The notes under the pieces were generated by a model. That model searched no databases. It was given only the letters and a program-made list of their open reading frames with translations, and was not told the origin of the DNA. From the NCBI GenBank assembly GCA_030637805.1, contig DAOWFV010000191.1, forward strand, positions 1 to 9,469: DNA of 9,469 bases, read 5' to 3'. The translations under genes were made by a program, and so were the position numbers. The DNA comes from Acidobacteriota bacterium. GTDB taxonomy: Bacteria; Acidobacteriota; Thermoanaerobaculia; Thermoanaerobaculales; Sulfomarinibacteraceae. Shown in pieces: positions 1 to 5,772 of the stretch (positions are counted from its first letter, which is position 1; each line of letters opens with the position of its first letter).

Positions 1-14
1 AAAGTAACTTTCAG

Positions 15-187
15 TTCTCAATTCTCAGTTCTCAATTCTCAATTGCCGCCCACCACCTCCGTTTCCGGGTGCGTGGGGATGAAGTCGAGGAGGAGGTAAG
101 GGCGGGTTGTCAGCCGCCAAAGCCTCCGGCTTGACCGGGGAGAACGGGTGGGAATTGAGAATTGAGAATTCAAAATTGAGAATTCTA
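15..187. repeat. Heptad inverted-repeat element 1
   Basis: The left arm (15-42) has four 7-bp units of the form TTCTCAA or TTCTCAG. The right arm (153-187) has five units, mostly AATTGAG, ending in AATTCTA. The arms are inverted copies: the reverse complement of 15-45 matches 152-182 at 27 of 31 positions. The spacer of about 106 bp is GC-rich, in sharp contrast to the AT-rich arms, and contains a small dyad (AAGCC 120-124, GGCTT 128-132). The last unit of the right arm contains the stop codon of the minus-strand mannose-1-phosphate guanylyltransferase gene. The arrays resemble in style the short tandem heptanucleotide repeats known from cyanobacteria, but I do not recognise this unit. Possible roles are a 3'-end RNA hairpin, a recombination relic or a non-autonomous mobile element. 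The repeat structure is directly visible; its function is not. Confidence 0.85.
39..122 (-). pseudogene. Possible 3' remnant of a lost coding sequence in the repeat spacer
   Basis: On the minus strand one frame runs without a stop through the spacer of element 1 and ends at a TGA (39-41) that lies inside a heptad unit. The last 19 sense codons (98 down to 42) read YLLLDFIPTHPETEVVGGN. Nearly all their third positions are G or C, while their second positions are often A or T, which is typical of real coding DNA in a GC-rich genome. There is no ATG, no ribosome-binding site and no recognisable family, and the frame upstream passes into low-complexity repeat sequence. I infer a truncated gene end rather than a working gene. 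The left boundary is the stop codon and the right boundary is arbitrary. Chance is a real alternative for so short a stretch. Confidence 0.25.
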
Positions 188-1258
188 AAGGACGTCATCC
201 CAACCCTTCTCGCGAAGAGCCTCGACGACCTCCTTCACTCTCTGCGCCTCGTCCTTTGGCACCACCAACACCGCATCCGGAGTGGCGACCACCACCAGCT
301 CGTCGACGCCGACAACCGACAGCACAGGTCCGGTGCTGACCAGTACGTTGCCGCCGGCATCGATCGCCTGCACCCGTCCGCCGACGGCGTTGCCGGAAGC
401 ATCAGCGGCGAGCCTCTCTGCCAGCTCCGTCCACGAGCCGACATCCGACCACGGGAAATCGACCGGCACGGTCCAGAGGCGTTCGGCGCCCTCCATAATC
501 CCAAAGTCCAACGAGGTTGCGGGAAGGGACGGGTAGACCTCGGAAAGGACGGCGTCGAATTCAGCGGTTCCGAGGGCTTTCCCGATGCGATCGAGACCGC
601 TCGCGAGTTCGGGTATCTGACGCCGAATCTCATCCAGTAGGGTGGTCGCCCTCCAGGCGAATATACCGGCATTCCACAGGTGACCCCCTGATTCGAGGTA
701 GGTGCGGGCGCGATCGACATCCGGTTTCTCTACGAATCGCCGCAGCCGGTGAATCGACCACTCGCCTTCGCGTATGTGCTCGGGACCGAGTTCCAGGTAA
801 CCGTAGCCGGTCTCGGGCCGCGTGGGCCGGACGCCGAAGGTCAGCAGGCCGCCCTCGCGGCCCACGAACTCGGCGCCCGCCGCCATCGCCGCGCGAAACT
901 GTGCCTCCTCGCCGATGACATGATCGGCCGGCAGCACGATGCAGACGGCCTCCGGGTCCAATTCTCGAATGGCACGGGCCGCCAGACCGGCGCAGGCCGC
1001 GGTGTTGCGACCCATCGGCTCGGACAGGATGTTTTCTGGCGGCAGCTCCGGGAGGACGTTGCGGGTGGCTTCCGCCGTTTCGGCGGTAGTCACGACCCAC
1101 ACTCGATTCCCCGGTACCAGGTCTCCCAGTCGTTCGAAGGTCATCCGGAGGAGGGGAATTTCGGTCGCGAGGGCGAGGAGCTGTTTGGGAAGGTGGCGGC
1201 GCGAAGCCGGCCAGAATCTCGTTCCAGAACCCCCGGCCATGATCACGGCATGCAGCAT
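185..1258 (-). CDS. manC: Mannose-1-phosphate guanylyltransferase (GDP-mannose synthesis)
   Basis: This 357-residue cytoplasmic enzyme should join GTP and mannose-1-phosphate to give GDP-mannose and pyrophosphate, supplying mannose, fucose or rhamnose derivatives for glycans and lipopolysaccharide. The nucleotide-binding signature GGSGTRFWP is at residues 9-17, followed by PKQ (24-26), EPMGRNTA (80-87), LPADH (109-113), GYGY (151-154), EKP (177-179), WNAGIF (195-200), SLDFGIME (249-256) and SDVGSW (271-276). A beta-rich tail from about residue 290 fits the family's C-terminal beta-helix. The bifunctional ManC/AlgA type is about 470-480 residues and ends in a cupin phosphomannose isomerase domain; that domain is absent, so isomerisation must be done elsewhere. 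The ATG at 1258 places the Rossmann strand at the N-terminus as expected, although no good Shine-Dalgarno precedes it. The gene lies 125 bp downstream of the HAD gene on the same strand. Its TAG stop is in a heptad repeat unit. The manC symbol reflects family membership. Confidence 0.93.
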   Translation of the reverse strand: MLHAVIMAGGSGTRFWPASRRHLPKQLLALATEIPLLRMTFERLGDLVPGNRVWVVTTAETAEATRNVLPELPPENILSEPMGRNTAACAGLAARAIRELDPEAVCIVLPADHVIGEEAQFRAAMAAGAEFVGREGGLLTFGVRPTRPETGYGYLELGPEHIREGEWSIHRLRRFVEKPDVDRARTYLESGGHLWNAGIFAWRATTLLDEIRRQIPELASGLDRIGKALGTAEFDAVLSEVYPSLPATSLDFGIMEGAERLWTVPVDFPWSDVGSWTELAERLAADASGNAVGGRVQAIDAGGNVLVSTGPVLSVVGVDELVVVATPDAVLVVPKDEAQRVKEVVEALREKGWDDVL

Positions 1259-1315
1259 GATTTCATAGTAGCTCGTTTCGGACTTCCACGTGTTTTTGAG
1301 GAATCGGAAGACTGG

Positions 1316-1402
1316 AGTTTTGAGTTTTGAGTTAGGACACCAGCGGTGAGGGCAGGCGGAAACTCAAAACTAAAAACTAAGAACTAAAAACTGAAAACTG
1401 AC
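1316..1402. repeat. Heptad inverted-repeat element 2
   Basis: The right arm (1361-1402) is six perfect-length 7-bp units: AACTCAA, AACTAAA, AACTAAG, AACTAAA, AACTGAA and AACTGAC. The left arm (1316-1333) is a shorter inverted copy built on TTGAGTT. The reverse complement of 1361-1378 matches 1316-1333 at 17 of 18 positions, with a GC-rich 27-bp spacer (1334-1360). A transcript could form an 18-bp AU-rich hairpin here. Both elements fit one consensus, AAYTNAR on the right arm and YTNARTT on the left, but each carries its own variant in both arms. The HAD gene ends inside unit 4, and the mannose-1-phosphate guanylyltransferase gene starts about 60 bp to the left of the element. It may act as a 3'-end or intercistronic structure, but it has no GC stem with a U-tract like a classical terminator. 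Confidence 0.85.
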
Positions 1403-2133
1403 GGTCCAGTCATGGTCGAGTCGACGATTTCGAGGACCTCGTCGAGAGAGGAGATGCGTCGGTAGGGCTGATCGACGAAGAGATCATGACGGTCGAGCAG
1501 GATGGCGGCGAATCCGGCGTTTCTGGCGCCCGAATAGTCCTCGAGTGGTGCGTCGCCGAGGTGGAGAGTCGAGGAGGGATCGACCCCGAGGCGGCTCGAC
1601 GTCCGCTGAAAGATCTCCGGTGAGGGTTTCTCCACACCTTCGATGGCCGACACGGTGACGACCTCGAACCAGTCGATGAGATCGAGTGAGCGGAGGATGT
1701 CCGGTAGTCGACGGTCCCAGTTCGAAATGACGGCGAGTGCCAGCCCTCGGGTTCTGAGCTCGCTGAGGGTGGTGATGGTCTCCGGGAAAACCCGCCACAC
1801 GCCGTCGTCGGAGAACGCGGCGTATAGATCGTCGAGCAGCGGCTCCCAGGGAGCGTCGTGGTCGAGCCGTCCGAGAACCTCCTTGACGAAATCTCCCCAC
1901 CAGGCGCGCTCACCCCCGGGCGCCGAGCTGTAACGATCCTGTCCGGGGGAGGTGCGACTCTGCATCTCGGCCCACGCCTGCCGAAAGACGGGACCCACCT
2001 CCTTGGCGTGCACGGATCGGCCGCGGCGGCTGAGCTGGGCGGCATAGATCTCGGAAGGGTTCGGATCGCAATACAGCAGAGTGTTTCCTGCATCGAACGT
2101 CACGGCTGCGGGTCGGGTCATCTTGCTTGTCAT
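1384..2133 (-). CDS. HAD-superfamily subfamily IA protein, REG-2/HDHD3-like
   Basis: This 249-residue cytoplasmic protein has the HAD motifs in order: motif I FDAGNTLL (13-20, nucleophile Asp14), motif II VISNWDRRL (135-143, Ser137), motif III EKPSPEIF (168-175, Lys169) and motif IV HLGDAPLEDYSGAR (191-204, Asp194 and Asp199). The phrases ISNWDRRL, the WWGDF patch near 78-82 and the downstream GD...DY..AR pattern resemble the REG-2-like/HDHD3 branch. The second Asp of the canonical DxDxT motif, the general acid/base of phosphatases, is Gly16 here, so phosphatase activity is uncertain; this branch often varies at that position. The substrate is unknown. The ATG at 2133 was chosen; a second in-frame ATG at 2121 would remove four residues and still keep motif I. 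The last residues (SVFSF) and the TAG stop are encoded by heptad repeat units, so the native tail may have been replaced. Being co-oriented with the guanylyltransferase gene suggests possible co-transcription but does not show a shared pathway. Confidence 0.88.
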   Translation of the reverse strand: MTSKMTRPAAVTFDAGNTLLYCDPNPSEIYAAQLSRRGRSVHAKEVGPVFRQAWAEMQSRTSPGQDRYSSAPGGERAWWGDFVKEVLGRLDHDAPWEPLLDDLYAAFSDDGVWRVFPETITTLSELRTRGLALAVISNWDRRLPDILRSLDLIDWFEVVTVSAIEGVEKPSPEIFQRTSSRLGVDPSSTLHLGDAPLEDYSGARNAGFAAILLDRHDLFVDQPYRRISSLDEVLEIVDSTMTGPSVFSF

Positions 2134-2155
2134 GGACGGAGGATAACGTCAAAAT
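2127..2155 (+). promoter_or_regulatory. Candidate sigma70-type promoter for the two transglutaminase-like genes
   Basis: TTGTCA (2127-2132) matches the -35 consensus at 5 of 6 positions. CAAAAT (2150-2155) matches the -10 consensus at 4 of 6, with the ideal 17-bp spacing. Transcription would start near 2162, leaving a leader of about 74 nt before the ATG at 2236. The -35 box overlaps the start codon of the divergent HAD gene (2131-2133), so the two transcription units would be packed back to back. This is a match by eye only, and the consensus in this phylum may differ. Confidence 0.3.
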
Positions 2156-2235
2156 CTTCGAGAGGGATCTGCCATACTCGACCTGTGGTGACTGTCTTCC
2201 GGTACCTTTCCCCCGACAACGGCAAACAACCCTCG

Positions 2236-5200
2236 ATGGCACGTTGTCTATTGGCCTTTTGGTTGACGGCGGTCCTCGTCTGTGCGGCGACACCGGTCGA
2301 CGCCGGGGCGATCGAGGACCGTGTCGACAGTCACATTGAAGCGGCGATCGAAAATGGGGTGAGGCCCGCCGATTATCACCATCTCTTCATGGCCTTTGCC
2401 TGGCGGGGCACCCTGAACGACTGGAGCGACGTCGAACGGAACCTCGATCGGCTAGCGGGCGTGCGTCGCGTCGATCCGCTGATGGTGGACGAAATTCGGC
2501 TGATCCGGGCTCGATTGAAACTCGATCGCGGTCGGGACGCTGCGGCACGCGAGCTCTTCCGAACCATGGGAGGCCTCTCGTCGTGGTGGTTTGAGGGCCC
2601 GGTGCCCCTCGAGGAGCTGCAGGACTTTGACCACCTTGCCGCGCCGCCGCCGGCAGACGTCGAGTGGCGCGCTGTGCCCGGTACCGATCCTCTCGGGTGG
2701 GTTCGGCTGTCGGGTCTGGCGTGGCCTCCACGACGGCAGATGGCCTACCTCGCGACCACGGTTGTCAGCGACAGCGAGCAACCGGTGGCGATGAGGGTCG
2801 GGGCGGCGCAGGTCGCCCGCGTGTGGCTCAACGGGTCCGAGGTGGTAACCACGCCGCAGCCGTTGCGGAGGGGGGAAGACCAGGTGGCGGGGGGGGCGTG
2901 GTTGCGGCAGGGGCGGAACCTTTTGGTCGCGGCTGTGGCCTCCGAAAACGACCGCTGGTGGCTGCGGGCGCGACTGACGCGTCCCAACGGTTCGTCGCTC
3001 GAAGGGGTGCGCGAGGTCCAGGAGCCACCTGTCGTCCGGGCGGCGGTGGAGCGCAAACCACCCGTGGTGCGCGAGCTGGGCGAGGAGATCCGAAGTGCCG
3101 TGGATTCGGGGGCGCCGGGCGCTTCGATGGCGCTTGCGGCGTACCTGGTGGCCCGCCGCCCCGAGCCCGAAGGTGGCGGTGGAATGCGCGCGGCCTGCCA
3201 GGCGGCGAGGTCCGACGCCCCGGGCGAGGCACGTCTTCTCGAGTGGATGGTGACCTCCGAGGCGGGCGTGACTCGCGATCTCCTTCTCGGGGCGGTGGCG
3301 GCCGACCCTGGTCTCTTGTGGGCTCGCCTTGAGCTTGCGGGTTGGTACGGAGAGCGCACCCTCTTTGAAGAGGCCCACGGGCTCCTCGGCGATGCGAACG
3401 GGGACGAAGCTGTCGTACGCGGCGCCAACCTCGACCTCGACATGGGGTTGTGGGGTGCGGTGGCTCTACCGGCGATCGCAGAGCTCGGTCGCACCTATCC
3501 ACGTTGCGTTCGGGTCAACCTGAGCATTGCCGAGAGTGCGATCGAGGTCCGTCGTTGGGATCTCGCGATGGAGGCGGTGTCGCGTCTCGAGGAGTTGACT
3601 CCCGGTTCGGCGGCGATCATCGACCTTCGCCAACGTCTTGCCGAAAGCTGTGGCGACGGTGAGGCCCTGCGCCGTCTCTTTGCCGACCGGCTGGCGCGGG
3701 ACCCGAACCGGCCCGAGGTGCGAATCCGTTTGGCGCGACTGCTGGCGGCCGACGAGGACCTCGCGGGCGCCGGCGACCTTCTCGACAAGGGGTTGCGACG
3801 TTCTCCCGGCAACGTCGATCTGATCGTGGAGCTCGCGAGCATCGAGCATTCCAGCGGCGACGATGCTCGAGCCGTAGTTCTGGCGCGCGAGGCGCTCGAG
3901 CTGCGGCCGCAAGATCGTCGCGCGCAGCGCCTTCTCGAGCTGCTGGGCGAGCGGAGCGAGACCCTCGACTGGCTCCGGACCCCTGCGGAGATGTGGCGGA
4001 TGGCGGATGCGGTGGCGCCCGAGGGGCATGCTGTGGTGCTCCTGGATCACCGAGAAACCCGTTTTCTGCCCTCTCATCTCACCGAGGAAAGGGTCCAGCA
4101 GGTCTTTCTCGTTCATGCCGCCGATCGCGCGGACGATCTGCTCACTCATCGTATCCCGTTTGTCGCCGAGTCCGAGCGTCTTCGGGTGTTGAGGGCTCGC
4201 ATCCTGCGCCGCGACGGCTCCGAGGTTGCCGCCCGCCAGGCAGACACGCCGCGGCTTTCGGAACCGGAGTTCAACCTCTACTACGACACACGTCTTCGGG
4301 TGCTCCGTTTCACCAGTCTCGAGGATGGTGACCTGGTCGAGATCAGCTACATCCTCACCGAGACCGAGGAGTCCAACGAGACCGGCCCGTACAACGGGGG
4401 ATTGATTCGATTCGGCCGCGCCGTTCCGGTTGCCCTCATGGAATTGGAGCTGGCCGGCCCGGAGGAGCTGTTGCCGGATTGGGAGCTGGTTCATCTCGAT
4501 GGCGAACCTTCACTGGAGAAGGATTCCGACGGAGTGCACCACCTGCGCTGGCGATGGCGGGATCTTCAAGCGGTCGTTCCCGACGTGCCCTCTGCCCCCC
4601 AGCTGATGGTGACGCCGTACCTCGTCTACTCGAATCATCCTGACTGGGGAGACCTCGCCGACTGGTATGGACGTCACGTCGCGCCTCGGGTCCGGGTTTC
4701 GGAGCAGGTGCGGGAGACCGCACAGCGTCTGGTTGGCGGGCTCGATGACCGCCTCGAGAGGATCAACCGGATATACCGGTTTGTGGCCAACGAGATCCGT
4801 TATGTGGGCCTCGAGTTCGGTGAACATCGCTTCCGGCCCTTCTCGGCCGATTGGGTTCTGCACCACCGTATTGGTGATTGCAAGGACAAGGCGGCGCTGT
4901 TGGTGGCGTTGTATGACGCAATCGGCGTGCCGGCACGCATGGTCATGGTGCGCACCAATGATCTGGGACCGGTGAGCAACGAGACGGCGGTGCTCGAGAT
5001 ATTCAACCATGCCATCGCCTATCTGCCGGAGGACAATCTCTGGCTCGATGGTACGGCCGCCGGGCATGCGCCCTACCCGCCGCCGACAGGCGACCAGAAT
5101 GCCGTCGTCCTGGTGGTCGACGGACCGCAGAGCCGTCTGCAGATCACCCGGGCCGTAGGGGGCGGTCTTGCCCGGTCCAGATTTGCGATCAGCCTCGGTG

Positions 5201-5772
5201 ACGACGGCGCGGTCGAGCTGGAGATCCGAACCGATGACAGTGGCGAGGCGGCCGACATCAGACGGGTGCGATTTGCCGGCAGCCGGGAAACCCAGCGGGT
5301 CTCCCGTTGGCTTCAAGAGCTGTTTCCGGGCGCGCAGCTCACCGGCAAGCCGAATCTGCAGCTGATACCCGGGCGCGACCCGGCGATCATGGAGATCGAG
5401 GGCACGGTGGCTCGCAGCGCACTTGCGAGCAGTGGGGGAATCCGGGTCTTTCCCGGTGGACTCGAGTGGGCTGCGAGCATGGTACCGGGTGGAGCACGCC
5501 ATGGGCCGCTGATGGTGGCTGTCCGTCCCGATCTCGAGTGGACTCTCGAAGTCGATCTCGGGCGGCCGCCCGACAGCCTGCCCGAGGCTGTCGACCTGGA
5601 TACAGAATTCGGTTCGCTGCGCGTCGAAATCCACGCCCAGGCCCAAGGATACCGAATCGAGGGTTTCCTCCATCTCGAGCCCGGGCTGGTCGAAGCCGGC
5701 GAGGTGGTTGACCTGCGTGAGTTCCTGGTCGCGGTGGAGCGCCACCTCGAGCGCCGCTTGGAGTCGCCGTGA
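2236..5772 (+). CDS. Exported DUF3857/transglutaminase-like protein with intact catalytic triad
   Basis: The 1178-residue product begins with a signal peptide: Arg3, then a hydrophobic stretch, with likely cleavage after VDA at residue 23. It is probably periplasmic or surface-exposed. Residues about 150-250 look like a beta-sandwich (VWLNG, then WLRQGRNLLVAAV), a pattern seen in carbohydrate-binding-like modules. Residues about 287-575 are TPR-like helices. The DUF3857-type region starts near 585 and runs to about 760. The transglutaminase-like core (about 820-945) has Cys882 in IGDCKDKAALLVALYDA, His925 in NHAIAYL and Asp938 in WLDGTA, the complete triad. A beta-rich tail follows. Such proteins may act as cysteine peptidases, isopeptidases or cross-linkers; the substrate is unknown. 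The frame is open as far upstream as 1858, but that part lies opposite the HAD gene. The ATG at 2236 is chosen because the signal peptide follows at once. It has no clear Shine-Dalgarno, and GTG codons at 2185 and 2188 are alternatives. The gene overlaps the next by 4 bp. Confidence 0.88.
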   Translation: MARCLLAFWLTAVLVCAATPVDAGAIEDRVDSHIEAAIENGVRPADYHHLFMAFAWRGTLNDWSDVERNLDRLAGVRRVDPLMVDEIRLIRARLKLDRGRDAAARELFRTMGGLSSWWFEGPVPLEELQDFDHLAAPPPADVEWRAVPGTDPLGWVRLSGLAWPPRRQMAYLATTVVSDSEQPVAMRVGAAQVARVWLNGSEVVTTPQPLRRGEDQVAGGAWLRQGRNLLVAAVASENDRWWLRARLTRPNGSSLEGVREVQEPPVVRAAVERKPPVVRELGEEIRSAVDSGAPGASMALAAYLVARRPEPEGGGGMRAACQAARSDAPGEARLLEWMVTSEAGVTRDLLLGAVAADPGLLWARLELAGWYGERTLFEEAHGLLGDANGDEAVVRGANLDLDMGLWGAVALPAIAELGRTYPRCVRVNLSIAESAIEVRRWDLAMEAVSRLEELTPGSAAIIDLRQRLAESCGDGEALRRLFADRLARDPNRPEVRIRLARLLAADEDLAGAGDLLDKGLRRSPGNVDLIVELASIEHSSGDDARAVVLAREALELRPQDRRAQRLLELLGERSETLDWLRTPAEMWRMADAVAPEGHAVVLLDHRETRFLPSHLTEERVQQVFLVHAADRADDLLTHRIPFVAESERLRVLRARILRRDGSEVAARQADTPRLSEPEFNLYYDTRLRVLRFTSLEDGDLVEISYILTETEESNETGPYNGGLIRFGRAVPVALMELELAGPEELLPDWELVHLDGEPSLEKDSDGVHHLRWRWRDLQAVVPDVPSAPQLMVTPYLVYSNHPDWGDLADWYGRHVAPRVRVSEQVRETAQRLVGGLDDRLERINRIYRFVANEIRYVGLEFGEHRFRPFSADWVLHHRIGDCKDKAALLVALYDAIGVPARMVMVRTNDLGPVSNETAVLEIFNHAIAYLPEDNLWLDGTAAGHAPYPPPTGDQNAVVLVVDGPQSRLQITRAVGGGLARSRFAISLGDDGAVELEIRTDDSGEAADIRRVRFAGSRETQRVSRWLQELFPGAQLTGKPNLQLIPGRDPAIMEIEGTVARSALASSGGIRVFPGGLEWAASMVPGGARHGPLMVAVRPDLEWTLEVDLGRPPDSLPEAVDLDTEFGSLRVEIHAQAQGYRIEGFLHLEPGLVEAGEVVDLREFLVAVERHLERRLESP
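5760..5772 (+). promoter_or_regulatory. Ribosome-binding site and stop/start overlap coupling the two large genes
   Basis: GGAG (5760-5763) lies 5 nt before a GTG start (5769-5771). That start overlaps the TGA stop of the first gene (5770-5772) in the sequence GTGA. The site fixes the start of the second gene, because a signal peptide follows directly, and it predicts translational coupling on one mRNA with matched expression of both proteins. Confidence 0.75.

Noticed and set aside
120..132. Terminator hairpin AAGCC/GGCTT downstream of the guanylyltransferase gene
   Set aside because: The stem is only 5 bp and no U-tract follows on the minus strand.
107..640. Plus-strand frame of 177 residues preceded by AGGAGGT at 91-97 with a TTG at 107
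   Set aside because: Despite the good ribosome-site match it lies almost wholly opposite the guanylyltransferase gene, whose motifs are unmistakable. Its peptide is rich in His and Arg with no recognisable domain, as expected of an antisense shadow.
1259..1315. Possible minus-strand promoter for the guanylyltransferase gene (TACTAT near 1266-1271)
   Set aside because: The would-be -10 box is only a few bases from the ATG and has no acceptable -35 box at the right distance.
15..1402. CRISPR array as an explanation for the repeats
   Set aside because: The units are only 7 bp and contiguous, with no spacers of uniform length and no cas genes nearby.
1858..2235. N-terminal extension of the first large gene back to 1858
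   Set aside because: The extension runs antisense through the HAD gene, which has clear motifs, and it would bury the signal peptide inside the protein.
4510..5745. Long minus-strand frame of 411 residues opposite the first large gene
   Set aside because: It is a typical GC-rich antisense shadow. The plus frame carries the catalytic triad and conserved domains, and the minus frame shows no motif.
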